Shown here: positions 43,248 to 54,637 of the stretch, piece by piece
Position numbering within the stretch: position 1 is the first letter of the stretch
Layout of the letters: each line of letters begins with the position of its first letter
Source of the DNA: Macrocystis pyrifera
Lineage: Eukaryota; Sar; Phaeophyceae; Laminariales; Laminariaceae
Length of the DNA: 64,000 nt
Assembly: GCA_031763025.1 (NCBI GenBank)
Contig: JASSKH010000003.1
Location: forward strand, 9,003,078-9,067,077
Direction of reading: 5' to 3'
Position numbers and translations under genes: made by a program
The notes under the pieces: generated by a model
Told to the model about the DNA's origin: nothing
What the model saw: only the letters and a program-made list of their open reading frames with translations
The model's database searches: none

Positions 43248-44313
43248 ATATGCTACTTCGTATACTTTCGGGCTCGCACTATTAAAAATATAAAATAATA
43301 ATGCGGGGTTCGCTACTGCTGCTAGCGTGGATACCCCATGTTGTGCTTCAAGTGTCTCGGGGTTCTGTACCGCGGGTACTACTACAAGTATTCTAGTCTA
43401 CACAGTAGTAGCAGTATTTCGTCCGTTGGTAGTGTTCGTACTGCTGCTTCTGCAAAAGACTCAGTACTCGCAGTTATGAAATACCCTCAATATGTCCAGT
43501 ATACTTCGAGTGAGTATCATGTATACTTGAACCGTATGTGCACCGCGTCGACAATTAATTCTCAGGCCCAGCGTTCGGCACCAAACACACAAAGGTAATC
43601 CCACACGAGTGGGAGTTGGAGCAAACCACTTTCGCCGGAGACAACTTGAGTACGTAAAGCAGTCTGGCAGTATTTCGAGATACGCTTTAGCAAGGAATAT
43701 ATATGTATATACTGCGAATACTCTAAGTATCTCGAGGTTCTGTACTGCGCATATTGCCCTTTTACTCCAAGTATTTCGTGTTTCGATACTACTGCGGGTA
43801 CATATTTTCTTCCTGTATTCTCGGGTTCGGTACTGCTCACACTCTCATTACTCTCAGTATTTGGGCCTTCTCAGTGCTGGCAATATTTTTGCCGCCAGTA
43901 CTCCAATACTCTCACAATGCTCGGACTACGATTTGTTCTCGCCGAGCATTTATCTGTGAAACTTTGATGTTACCCTGAGCACCAAGAAACATTTATTTTG
44001 GGGAACATATATATACATTGTACCAGTATGTATGTGCTGTACCTTACTCAACCGGTCACAAAGTATTATGGCGCAACCTCGACTTCGCGCTACTTTTTTG
44101 TATGAATTAATCGCCGCGAGTCGGCTGGATCAAATTATTATCCACTTATCGCTACCCTATTTTATATTATTGTACAAATGGTGCCACACTAATTCCGCGA
44201 ACAGCAGTATATAATAGTCTGTCCTCAAAAATATGTAGTGTGTGTCTTCACGTTAAAATGATGAGTGGATGCAGGTACTACTTCTACACAACAAGTATGC
44301 AGGGTTGCATACG
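43248..44313 (+). repeat. Dispersed repeat U, third part of copy U2
   Basis: Starts with the second ATATGCTACTT, continues as TACTTTCGGGCTCGCAC... and follows U1 from about 13590 to 14640 (GGATACCCC...GTTGTGCTTC; CACACGAGTGGGAGTTGGAG). It breaks at GCATACG, where copia B is inserted; the last five bases (ATACG) are the left target site. Confidence 0.85.
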
Positions 44314-44794
44314 TGTTATGGAATGTTAGCACATGGCCATGTATGAGTCAATGTTCAAGTAGCACCGCTCTTGTGTCGTAGATCATAGTCTATGTACCGT
44401 TTCGGCTTGTAACGTATATTATGCGGAGGAACAGCAGCCGTATCGTCCCTGCTCGTAGGACTGAGTATCGCAGCCGTATCGTCTCTGCTCGTAGGACCGA
44501 GTATCTCACTCTCTGATGTGACCTTTATCCGGATCGTGATGGTATCCTAGCTGCCTATCCATCTCTGGAAGCTGCCGTCGTCTGGACTCTTGCATTCTGC
44601 ATTCTCTGTGGAGTACATCTGTGTGTGTTGGCCATCTAAGCGCCAGTGTTTACGTGTTATCACGTCTTCTTCTCTCTACAGCACGGGAGTATCTTACTCC
44701 CCGGGCCATCGCTAGCCCGGTGTCATACCTCGGGTAACACCGAGGACACAGCCTCTGTCTACATTGCCAGGGTACAACGCAATTATCCATAATA
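44314..44794 (+). repeat. Copia B 5' LTR (481 bp)
   Basis: Starts TGTTATGG and ends CCATAATA, a short inverted pair. Contains an internal tandem duplication of about 35 bp (GCCGTATCGTC.CTGCTCGTAGGAC.GAGTATC). It is followed by GGTTAATGAGC, a weak resemblance to the usual initiator-Met primer site. Confidence 0.85.
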
Positions 44795-45677
44795 GGTTAA
44801 TGAGCCTCGAGTTGTGCGTGTAGTGAACACACACATCTTCTCTGCGGAGGTTTCTTCTGCTGGAGGGAGCTTTCTGCTGGAGGTCTACATTGAGTCAACC
44901 CGTCTGCTGTTGGATCCGGACTGATCACCTGGATTCTCGGCTGCACATTCGGTACGCTACTGCTGTGTGTAAAGCATTCGGGGGTACAACTTCTAGGCGT
45001 TGATTCAGGTCGGCGAATAGAGTTGTGCAGGGTTGTTGGCTCGCATGTGCAGAGTACCGTTCAGGTATTCTGGGTCTGTGTAATTGACTTCTCGAAATCA
45101 CCTGCGCGTGTCGTATCGCGAGGTGTAGTCTGTCCAAGATACCTTCTAGCTGCTGGGTGCCGACTCACTAGCGTGTGTAAGGGTGAGGATCTGGCTTGGC
45201 TGGGTGCATCCGTTGTGGCAGCCTCATCAAATAAATATAACGTGCTCCACGTTTCCTGCGCGTGCGTCGTCACGCGAGGTAGGGTTTACATCCAAGACTA
45301 CCTTCTCGTACCGGTTTGTGGTGCGTGCGTAAGGTTGCGGATTCGACCCGTCTGAGCAGTGCATCTGACCCGTGTGACTGCAGGACGTGGCCGGAGTTGA
45401 CACCTCCGACGCCATACACCGCAGCCTACTCATCTGTGGTAGGTTATTCCTGTGTCTCCCGGAGCATAGGAGTCTGGGCGGATACTGGTGAGTGTCCGGC
45501 GGACAAGGGTTGTGAGCTCCAGGGCTGCAATCCTGAGAAGCCTACATCCGTGTAGCAACAAGATCTTGCACCGTCCCTTGCGCGTCGAGATACTCAGGTA
45601 CTCGGGGCGTTACGCGTGTGAGGAAAGCCTACGCGCCTTGAGCGTAGCCCCGTTCCCTGGAAAAGGATCGGGAGGCG
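44795..45677 (+). promoter_or_regulatory. Copia B untranslated leader
   Basis: 883 bp between LTR and gag with only short ORFs. Likely carries primer-binding and packaging signals. The words GTGCGTCGTCACGCGAG / GCGTGTCGTATCGCGAG show partly repeated structure around 45105 and 45265. Confidence 0.5.
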
Positions 45678-46844
45678 ATGACAGAATCGCCTTACACTGC
45701 GTTGAAAAAGACGCTCGAAACCGTTGGTCAATGCAAAGATCAACGGAACGACCGCGAATGGGCGGAAAAGTTTCGAATGGCGGTGGGTCTTCATTCGCAG
45801 GACCTGCTGAAGATTCTTGACGGAGAATCGTGCCCCAGTGGCACTGGGATGGACGCTGCTACAGCAGCTTCAAACTGGAAAAGTCGGAACAACCAGTTGT
45901 TCTCCCTCATTTACTTCTCCACAGTTGAATCCGCTAACATTACCACGAAGCCTTTTCAAGGGAAGACTGGGGGTGAAATGGGAAATGGAGCTGCGGCTTG
46001 CGCGGCCCTGAAGGAACGCTTCGCCGGAAACACAAAAGAATCCCGGCGAGCCCTCAGGGAGCAACTCCACTCTGCCAAGCTCCGACACGGTCAGAACGTC
46101 ATCGACTTCCTGGCAACCATGGACGACTTAAAACTTCGGCTTGAAGATATGGGTGAGACCACGCCGGAGGAGACGTTCGAGGACTTAGTGTTAAATGCTC
46201 TCGTTCACTCGTCGGACTACAGCTTCATGCGGGACATGCATTACCGGCAACCGTTTCCAAATGTCAAGGAAATAAAGCGAACCGCTGTGAATTACTTTAT
46301 CGATGCACAATCGAGGAAGTCGTCGGGGCCCGCAGTCTCCGGCCGTGGTGCGGCAATGGCCGCGACCAGCAAAGACCGGTGCCACAACTGCAACGAGTAC
46401 GGACACTTCCAGCGAGATTGCCCTAAGCCAGCCAAGAAGAGCCGGTCGAAGTCGGGAAAGTCGCGGCGGAAGGACAAGGGCAAGAAGGCCGGCGACCCCT
46501 CTCCAAAGTGGTGCAGCTATCACAAGACTACCAGCCACAGCGACAACGAGTGCAAGGCTCAGCGAGAGATCCAGTCGCTGACTGCACGCCTGGCGATGCT
46601 GCAGTCTCCGGGGCAAGGCAGTTTCGCTCATGTCGGGAGCGCACATCCGGCCGCTTTTCCACCACAACCGTCGGGTGCCGCTGGTTTCGCTCATGTCGGG
46701 AGCGCTCACCCCGCCGCTCTTCCTCAACCACAGTCGGGGGCTGTTGGTTTCGCTCATGTCGGGAGCGCACCCGTGGCTCCGCCTCCTCCGCAGACAAAAA
46801 CGGTTTTAGCTACTCGTTCACCGCGATGGGAGTGCCCCTGCTAG
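45678..46844 (+). CDS. gag: Copia B gag
   Basis: Intact 388-codon ORF from ATG 45678 (MTESPYTALKKTLETVG). Gag core: helical segments, including LKERFAGNTKESRRALREQL and the DFLATMDDLKLRL region. A CCHC zinc knuckle CHNCNEYGHFQRDC (about 46378) is followed by a Lys/Arg-rich stretch (KSRSKSGKSRRKDKGKK) and a second Cys/His motif CSYHKTTSHSDNEC typical of copia gags. The C-terminus has three repeats of FAHVGSAHPAA. It would assemble virus-like particles and bind element RNA. It overlaps pol, which lies in the -1 frame. This is the only retroelement gene in the window that looks fully open. Confidence 0.9.
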   Translation: MTESPYTALKKTLETVGQCKDQRNDREWAEKFRMAVGLHSQDLLKILDGESCPSGTGMDAATAASNWKSRNNQLFSLIYFSTVESANITTKPFQGKTGGEMGNGAAACAALKERFAGNTKESRRALREQLHSAKLRHGQNVIDFLATMDDLKLRLEDMGETTPEETFEDLVLNALVHSSDYSFMRDMHYRQPFPNVKEIKRTAVNYFIDAQSRKSSGPAVSGRGAAMAATSKDRCHNCNEYGHFQRDCPKPAKKSRSKSGKSRRKDKGKKAGDPSPKWCSYHKTTSHSDNECKAQREIQSLTARLAMLQSPGQGSFAHVGSAHPAAFPPQPSGAAGFAHVGSAHPAALPQPQSGAVGFAHVGSAPVAPPPPQTKTVLATRSPRWECPC

Positions 46845-49110
46845 CGGCGGCCACGCTTTCTCATGGGGCTCCCACCGCGGAATCCGGGGCTGAATCGGGG
46901 GAACTTGCGTCTGCTCAGGCGGCATCACAACCGACCTACCGTCTACCCGATGGGGTTTTTCGAGCGCTCATGGCGAGCACTCCTGACCTGTCAGGTGAAG
47001 GTGGGCTTCGTACCGACGGCACCCACATTGAGCTATTGGTGGACAGCGGGGCATCATTCAACTTCGTCGATCCGGAGCTGACCCCGGGACTGCTAGCCTC
47101 AATGCGGGACTATGAACCTCTTCGGGTTCCCCACCAGATCGTCGCAGCTGGAAAGCACATCCTGTACGGGGTAGCTGCAGGCACCGTCAACGGCACCATT
47201 ACCGATGATAGTGGGAACAACCAGGATTTCTCCTTTCGTGCAATCATCGTCCCTGGGCTGGGAACGAACCTGTTTTCCGTCTCCATGGCCATGGTGGAGG
47301 GGATGGCTGCACTGTTCTACCCGGAGAAACCGAGGTTCGAAAAGGGCGACCTCGTTGTGCCGATGAAGACTCTAGGCGTCGACGCAACGACCGGACAAAT
47401 CATGTGCTCCATCGCTGTCGCGATCGAAAACCGTGCTGGTACCTCCGTGAAGCCTAGCGGTGCTGCCTTAAAGGTGGTTTCTGCTGACCTGTGGCACCGT
47501 CGCATGGGGCATGCCAACCGCAACAGCATGGACGTTCTTCGGAAGATGCCGCACAGCGGTGTTGAGTACAACGGTGACCTGACGCCGTGCGACGTCTGCC
47601 CATTCGGCAAGAGTGAGCAGCAACCCCACCCGAAACAAGCGTCGTATGACGTCCAGCGGCCGTTTGAACATGTCTCTGTTGACACCATGGGACCGATCAA
47701 CCCTCCGGCACTGGGCGGCTACACCTACGTCACCAAGTTTGTTGATCAGCTGACGAAGTGGAAGGAGATTTACCTCATCAAGAGCAAGACACACACCATC
47801 GACTCCCTCGTGCTGTTCAACAAGGCCGTCGTGATTCTGTCCGGAGGGCGTTTAGTCCGCCTGAGAGGGGACAAAGGTACGGAGTTTACGAGTGAGGAGT
47901 TCCGCCAGTACTGTCTAAACATCGGCGTCAAGTTGGAGTTTGCTTCTACCAATACCCCTCAGCAGATCGGCGCAAACGAGCGGGCAGGTCGAACGCTTGC
48001 TGGTATCGTGCGCTGTTTGCTTGCTGATTCGGGTCTCCCGAGCTTTCTCTGGGGGGAGTTGATGCTGACTGCAGTCTACCTGAGCAACCGGGTCCCACAT
48101 GCGGCGTTGAGCAACGGTACGCCCTACAAGGCACTCTACGGCAACGATGCTTACCTCGGGAACAATCGAGTTATCGGGGCTAGGTCGTTTGTACACGTAG
48201 AGACCCACACCAAGAAATTGGAACCGCGTGCTTGGGAAGGACGCCTGGTTGGATATAACACAGACAGCAAGTCTTACCGGGTCTACAATCCAGCGACGAA
48301 ACGTGTCAGAGAGAGTCGAAATGTTGTCTTCATTGAGACGCCCTCTGCACTGCCTCGCGTGGAGGTCAGTGGTTTCGACAACAGCAAGTTCACGTACGAC
48401 GAAAGTGACGACTTGGTAAGGGATGTGCGTGAATACACGTCTAATCAAGATATCGGTTCGCCTTCTCCTAACCTGGACGCTACAGAGCCGTTAGTGACCG
48501 ACTTTTTGGAACAAATCCGTGATGTCACCGATCGCGATATTGGCGTTAGCCCTGTTGCTCCTACCCCGCCTGCTTCGCCTGGGGGAGTGAGCCCTTCCGC
48601 TTCGCCATCGGGATCTACGCCGTCTGGTGCTACGCCTGGTGGTTCTGCGCGTGGTGGTTCTTCGCGTGGAGGTTCTTCGCGTGGTGGTTCTTCGCGTGGT
48701 GGTTCTTCACGTGGTGGTTCTGCGTCGCGCGGAGGTCGCGCCATTACACCGGCCGTGGCCAGATCTGCCTCAAGCCAACCTAACGCCAGAACACTTAGCG
48801 AACTGAGACGGCTCGGCTTTGCGTACATCACGAAGGGGGAGTGCCAGGACGTAGCTCACAAGAACGGCATGTCTAGATTCGTGGAATACGCGTATGCTGT
48901 ACAGGCCATGCAGCCGGGAGTCCCCAAGTCATATGCTGAAGCCATGAAGCTTCCAGACGCTAAGTTTTGGGGAGCTGCCGCGGACAAAGAAATGGCCAGT
49001 CTGGACGAACTAGGAGTGTACAAGCTGGTACCGCGATCATCTGTTCCTCCGGGACAGAAAGTCATCAACTCCAGGTGGGTTCTGAAGCGTAAAGCTGATA
49101 ACTCATACAA
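46800..49110 (+). pseudogene. Copia B protease-integrase, RT truncated
   Basis: Open from at least 46508 in the -1 frame relative to gag; homology-like sequence starts near 46800 (TAMGVPLLAAATLSHG). Protease: LLVDSGASFNFVD (about 47037). Integrase: zinc site WHRRMGHAN ... CDVC, catalytic residues in VSVDTMGP, LRGDKGTEF and GANERAGRT, all present. A linker holds a GGSSR tandem (about 48650-48720). RT starts (SRWVLKRKADNSYKA) and is cut at 49110; the palm and RNase H are deleted, and the frame runs on into the LTR to a stop at 49459. Cannot retrotranspose alone; a relative could supply RT. Confidence 0.9.
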
Positions 49111-49461
49111 AGCCGTATCGTCCCTGCTCGTAGGACTGAGTATCGCAGCCGTATCGTCTCTGCTCGTAGGACCGAGTATCTCACTCTCTGATGTGACCTT
49201 TATCCGGATCGTGATGGTATCCTTGCTGCCTATCCATCTCTGGAAGCTGCCGTCGTCTGGACTCTTGCATTCTCTGTGGAGTACATCTGTGTGTGTTGGC
49301 CATCTAAGCGCCAGTGTTTACGTGTTATCACGTCTTCTTCTCTCTACAGCACGGGAGTATCTTACTCCCGGGCCATCGCTAGCCCGGTGTCATATCTCGG
49401 GTAACACCGAGGACACAGCCTCTGTCTACATTGCCAGGGTACAACGCAATTATCCATAATA
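49111..49461 (+). repeat. Copia B 3' LTR, 5'-truncated (351 bp)
   Basis: Matches 44436-44794 of the 5' LTR, with a few small differences (a CATTCTG duplication is present only in the left copy). The first 122 bp of LTR were lost with RT-RNase H in one deletion. Confidence 0.9.
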
Positions 49462-49530
49462 AAACGAATATTATTTCGCTCTTGCGCCACTCCCCTATTC
49501 ATACGGCACCTCCCGGAGGGGAACCTTGTA
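49462..49530 (+). repeat. Dispersed repeat U, last part of copy U2
   Basis: ACGAATATTATTTCGCTC...CACCTCCCGGAGG, the end block seen in copies U1, U4 and U5. Confidence 0.8.
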
Positions 49531-49627
49531 TATTATTATTATTGTGCACGCGTGATAGAGTATCCTGGTTTATAGTATATAAACCAACCATCAGCAGGGA
49601 CCGTTATATATTATTCTAGTAATTAGA

Positions 49628-49995
49628 TCTTATTCCTTTTACCGTCTGGAATAAGATATCTTGTATTTGACATACCGGTGCGCAGGTTAGTATTCTTCCG
49701 TACACGTATCCCTTCTACCGTCTGGAATAAGATATTTCGTAGTTGTAGTATCCGGTACGCAGGCTAGTATTCCTCGTAGACGTACGTATCCCGTTTGGAT
49801 TAAGATATTTGTATTCGCGGACATGATACGCAGACTAGCATTTGAGTAGCCGAGGAGACAGAGATGTACGTACGTGGTATGTTCGTACGTCAGGTTCTAC
49901 GACTGTTGAAGTCGAGGGTAACGCATGCACCCTTACGGGGTGTTGCACTATTGAAGTTGAGGATATAGCATGCACCCTTGCCAGTGGATCATAGC
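49628..49995. repeat. Short diverged tandem repeats
   Basis: TACCGTCTGGAATAAGATAT...GCAGGTTAGTATTC recurs three times at about 75-80 bp (49639-49840). ATTGAAGTTGAGG...AGCATGCACCCTTGCC and its relative occur twice at 49905-49985. No ORF. Confidence 0.7.
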
Positions 49996-50532
49996 CGGTT
50001 GAAGCCAGATGATACTTCTGGCTTCAAAAAGCATCTGCTTCCCCCCCGCTCCCTTCTCACTCTTCTCACTTGCCCCTTTTGAGCAAGCTTCGCACCAATA
50101 AAATAAGGGAACTCCAATAAGAACTAGGTCTGAGTTTGACCAAGCACAGACACCTGTGTCACACCTTCTTCTGTGGATCATCTTCCCTTGGAACCCTTAC
50201 TGCTCTCCCACATCACACTTGGCGGCGTCTTACGGACTACATCTCTGCTCGTGGCCACCGCTTCGACCTGTTTTTCGAGCCTTCTCCCCCCTTTAGGTGT
50301 GAGCCTTCCTCCTTTTTTTTGTTTTGGCATGAGTCGAGTCACTGTGTTTTAGAGTACCTTGTCTTTCTTCCTTTTTTTCTGTCTTTGTCTTTCTGTCTAC
50401 CAGCGTTCGTGTTCTCTATTGGGTAGCACTGCCACGTAACGCAACGTGCGCGCGTTGCGCCCGCTTGTAGAAACGACCGCCGTAGCGCTGCGCCTGTTAA
50501 ATATTTTCCGCCTTCGCGTCCGCGCGTTTCTA
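49996..50532. other. Possible promoter side of the ORF at 50533
   Basis: No repeat match. T-rich stretch 50300-50400 with short ORFs. An upstream extension of the 50533 ORF in the same frame reaches 50446 but without clear motifs. Confidence 0.3.
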
Positions 50533-51145
50533 ATGGTCGACCCGTCTGACGAGCTTTCCGTAGTGATCTCACCTCAGATCATCCTTTTTCGTGAAGCTAT
50601 TTATAGTTTGGATTTCGGCGACGAACCAGACGTCGCTGAAAATCACATCTCTGTTGCTGATGCAAATAAGCTCATGTCGACACCGACAGCGACTATCGCT
50701 GCGTTGAACGCATACTCACACCAACTATCACGGCTGAATACCAAAAATTCTCAGTCGTACACCCCCACAGAGCCGACCGACGCTTGTAGCCCATACGATT
50801 TTCTTATAACATATCCTCGCGATGAGGCCTTGCGTATTTTGTTTTGCGAACAACGGCACCTCGTTCTCCACACCACAGTCATTTTGCGCGTGTGATGGAC
50901 AGGTTGCAGTTACCTCACCCGCTTCCACCCACGGACCTAGTCGCTCCGTCCACGAATGATGAGTTGGATAACGCACAGTTTGATGATGCTACATTTTTGT
51001 CCGATTTCCCTCAGACAGAGCACGCAGTTCATTGGTCTTCGTTGAGCCCTGATGAGCTTGAAAATTATCTGGACCTCGTACGTACCGCGTCACAGAGAAA
51101 CCCTGAACGCAGTGCCCCCGCTTCCCTCACCAACTTAGTGGAACC
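50533..51145 (+). pseudogene. Host-like ORF of unknown function, 5' part, disrupted by copia C
   Basis: ATG at 50533 (MVDPSDELSVVISPQIILFR) gives an acidic, globular-looking protein (LDFGDEPDVAENHISVADAN ... SPYDFLITYPRDEALRIL). At about 50850-50890 the frame has to step by -1 to continue as ARVMDRLQLPHPLPPTDLV ... LSPDELENYLDLVRTASQRN up to SLTNLVEP, where copia C is inserted (duplication GAACC 51141-51145). Beyond the element the same frame continues for 24 codons at 58979-59051. No family recognised. Amino-acid composition and length favour a real gene; introns were not detected. Confidence 0.45.
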
Positions 51146-51445
51146 TGTTCGATGCACTCACTGATATGATAGGCCAAGCCTGAGTCAGTTCATAGAAGCC
51201 CCTCCAGGGTATATATATGTGTTATCGCTTACGATACACAAGACAAGGAAGAAAGGGGGAGAACATGAAGTACACACACAACAAGAAGAAGTAGAACAAG
51301 AAGAAGAAGTGGAAGAGGAAGCGGCGGATAAGATACGTCCCAACCCGCTGACCGTTCCAAACAGAAACACGCATATTTCCTGTGTGGAACTCCCAAATAC
51401 CGTTTCACATGAATCCATACACCAAGTACGTGAGCACTCCGAACA
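51146..51445 (-). repeat. Copia C 3' LTR (300 bp)
   Basis: TGTTCGATGCACTCAC to GAGCACTCCGAACA on the plus strand; carries GTGT absent from the other LTR. Adjacent interior, read on minus, is a purine tract AGAGAGCAGAGGGGC, the expected polypurine primer. Confidence 0.9.
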
Positions 51446-52539
51446 GCCCCTCTGCTCTCTACTTGGCTGCTTGGTGAACGGGATAACCAAACATCGCTCA
51501 TGATGAAGTACCATGCCATGATGATAGACCACGATCACCCAAAATCCAAATCCAAGGTATTGTACTCAAAGATAAGTATATGTCAAGACCACCAATGCCT
51601 CAAATCAGAATATCACAAACACAAATATCAAAGTCTCAAATCTCACAAAGAAAGAAACTTGATCTTCATATCTCAGAAAATAGTACCACAAGAACAGCTC
51701 CTCAAGATCCGAAAAATAATAAATCGGAGAAAAACAGAAATCAACTCCTACAATCTCGACTGTACAGAAAGATCAAGCCCGCCAAGCCCAGAAAAGCCCG
51801 CAAAGCAACTCCTCAAAATCTCAGAAAACAATCAATCGAATCCTTGCATCATTTATATAGTACTGCAGTCCCCCCTTTTTTTTATCTCATCTAATCAAAC
51901 ACCAATCCGATGTAGCCTCTCTACAGGGGACACACTAAATCCAGTCAAATGGCAACAAAAACCCAGAATTTCGTCTCTGAAATAACGCCCCAGTTTAGTG
52001 CGGTCGACTTAGTATACTACAGATTTAAATTCCGCGTTACGTACGTAGATACGTATTCAATATAATGTTATACAGTAACCCAAATATTTCAGCTTTCCTG
52101 CTACGTACAGCAGTCTTCCAGCCCCAACGGACCGGGATAAAAAGCACCACTCATGAATCACGATCGACTCCTCAACTCAAACCAGAATGGTACATAGTGG
52201 CATGTCGGATTCACTCCCTCGCCCCCCCCAAAAAAAATGAAATCACAAATCATAGGACCGCATGAAGTCAGAGTTTAAACCCCAAAAACAATTCAAGAAT
52301 AGTGACAAAAATAATCATCAGAGTGTCAAATCGCCCAAAAAAAAAAATAACTCTTCAGTTCTCAGCAATAAAATATCATGACCTCCAAGCTCAATAAAAT
52401 CCATAAACTATCTTCTCAAATCTCATGAAATTTGTGATAACTTCTTCGAATTCCCTCAAATCACAGAATATACAAAAATCGGCCTCGTCGGACGTAAAAA
52501 TTGACTCAAAAACAAAATAAAACAAAACAAACAAACAAA
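51446..52539 (-). other. Copia C 3' untranslated region
   Basis: About 1.1 kb, strongly A-rich on the plus strand, with repeated CTCAAATC/TCACAAA words. Plus-strand ORFs here (for example 51500-51985) are low-complexity and not supported. Confidence 0.6.
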
Positions 52540-53941
52540 TTAACTCATGTTCCTGATGAAGTTCCTGAGGAAACGGAAAGCGTCTTTGGGAAGGGGTTCC
52601 GTCAAGAAGTCCGTATGTTCGTATTCCGACCTCACATACGTGATTTCAAACTCTCCCTTTTCGACAAGTTCTCGCAGGAAGTGGTGGCGGACATCTATGA
52701 GCTTCGAGTTAGAGTTCGTCACAGGGTTGACCGCTATTTAGATCGCACCCTTGTCGTCCTCAAAAACCTGGATGCACGGATCCCCAAAATCAGGCAACAG
52801 GAAACGCCACACTGACCGTAGAAAAAAGAGCCTCCCTGAAACCCTCTGCCATCGCAACGTACTCTGCTTCACTCGTGGAGAGTGTAGAAGTCTTCTGCGT
52901 CCTATAAATCCATTGAATCGCCGCACCCCCACACATCACGGCTGCACCCGAGACAGACTTCCTCCCAGTGTCTCGGGGGGCATAGGCTGCGTCTGCATAA
53001 ACCACCAACTCTAATCCACTGCCCCTCTGGAAAGTAATACCGTAGCTACTCGTCACCTTCAGATACTCCAAAATCCCTCTCGCAGCCAACCAGTGTTTGA
53101 GTTTGGAGGCATGCATATACCTCGCGACCGCCCTTATGGCATTTGAGATATCAGGTCTCGTCTGGTTAGAAAGCCACAGCAAACTGCCTACTAGTTCACG
53201 ATACGGCCAATCACCAGTGGGCTCCTCCTCGTCAAACACCTCCAGGAAAAGATCAGGGGAAAGTGGGGTGTTCCTACCAGTGGTTACACCAAATTGCTTG
53301 ACCGTCTCCGCCGCGAAAGATTTTTACGAAATTGTCAGTAAACCCGCGACCTTGTCTCTGGAATAGTGGCAACCGGCATACCATCGCAGCTCACCAAGGT
53401 TATTGATGGGGACTACGCGGTTCAGGTCCTCGCAAAAACGGTCACATCTCTCCGTACGTCTTACCGCAAAAATGTCGTCGACGTGAACCACAGCAATGAT
53501 GGAAACGGACCCCGCCTCATTTAATCGAAAAACACACGGATCTGCGAGGCTCTGTTCAAAACTAAGACTCTTCAGGCGGGTGACCAAGTGTCTATGCCAG
53601 GATCTCGACGCCTGTTTCAAGCCGTATAGGCTACGATTCAAGCGCCTTACGTTGCCGCTCAGATCGCCACAGCCCTGTGGCATCCGCATCAAAACGAGTT
53701 CCTGTAGTTCGGCCTGGACAAACGCTTGTTGTACATCGAAATGGCATAAATCAAACTGTAACTCGCAGGCTATCGCAGCCATCATACGGATACATGACGC
53801 GGCGGGGGTGGGGGCAAAAGTCTCATAGTAATCAACTCCGGGGCGTTGGCTAAATCCTCTCGCCACTAGTCGCGCTTTCGCCTTCACTACCTTACCATGC
53901 TCATCTGCCTTCCAAGTGAACACATATTTGGCCGATACCAC
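52540..53941 (-). pseudogene. Copia C reverse transcriptase-RNase H, broken
   Basis: Reads from VSAKYVFTWKADEHGK downstream: ARLVARGFSQRPGVDYYETF, palm FDVQQAF (Asp retained, unlike copia A), RRLNRSLYGLKQASRSW and catalytic VHVDD. Breaks: a TAG just upstream at 53960-53962, a shift at the A-run near 53330, another near the T-run at about 52830, and a stop near 52738. RNase H is recognisable across these (ADAAYAPRDTGRKS, STSEAEYVAM, FEDDKGAI, HTDFLTEPLP), ending at 52540. Not functional. Confidence 0.9.
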
Positions 53942-53959
53942 GTTCCCTCCCTTTTGCTG

Positions 53960-54637
53960 CTAAGCATCCCCGAAAGTCCCAGCTCCCTCGAGTCCGGCAA
54001 TCTCCGTCTCCATTGCATGGGACCAGTTCGCATGGTATTGCGAGAGCATCGCCTCCTGGTAGGTCGTGGGTTCCGAGAGTTGTCCCGCGTCACATGTTGG
54101 CAGAGCAGGGGCGGGTTGGTTGGGCGGGCGCTGGTTGAAAAGTGCGTGGTCAGCTGGTTGCGATGTACCAGTAGACGCCTGGTGGTACGCCCTCGTCCTC
54201 GCGCGCGTCCACCCCGGTTGGAGAAGCTCGTTGTCCGGGGGACCCTCGTCGTCCTCGATCTGAGGGTTCTCGGCCCCCGGTGGGAATGACGGTGACATCA
54301 CCCCCGGCGTCGGCGGCATCTCCGGTGGCGCCGGCGTCATCACCGGCGGCATCCCCACTTGAAGCGGCGCCTTCGTCATCGCCCATGTCCGAGCGCGCGT
54401 CCGCCCCAGTTGGAAGAGCTCATTATCCCGGGGACCCTCATCGTCCTCGACGTGATGGTTCTCGGCCCCAGGTGGGGATGACGGTGACGTCACCCCCGGC
54501 GGCGGCGGCGGCACCCCCGGCGTCGGCGTCGACGGTGGCGGCACTTCCGGTGGCGCTGGCGTCATCGCCGGCGTCGGCGGTACCGCCGGTGGTGCCGGTG
54601 ACATCATCGGTGGTATCCCCGGTGACACAGTCGCCAT
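53960..54637 (-). pseudogene. Copia C Pro-rich linker between integrase and RT
   Basis: About 225 codons of Pro/Thr-rich sequence with an internal duplication: GAENHHVEDDEGPRDNELFQ and GAENPQIEDDEGPPDNELLQ, each followed by a TRAR motif. The conserved pre-RT segment TYQEAMLSQYHANWSHAMET comes before a TAG at 53960-53962 in frame with RT. Linkers of this kind vary widely in copia elements. Confidence 0.75.

Larger units (their letters stand above)
44314..49461 (+). mobile_element. Copia B: Ty1/copia element lacking RT-RNase H
   Basis: 5' LTR 44314-44794, leader, gag, protease, integrase, then the first residues of RT joined directly to an LTR missing its first 122 bp. Flanks read ATACG (44309-44313) and AAACG (49462-49466), a 4/5 match to a 5-bp duplication; rejoining them restores GCATACGAATATTATTTCG as in copy U5. 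A different lineage from copia A and C (distinct gag, protease DSGAS context and integrase). Confidence 0.88.

Noticed and set aside
51500-51985. Plus-strand 161-codon ORF in copia C 3' UTR
   Set aside because: Lys/Ser/Ile/Gln-biased reading of A-rich UTR sequence, opposite to the element and without a domain.
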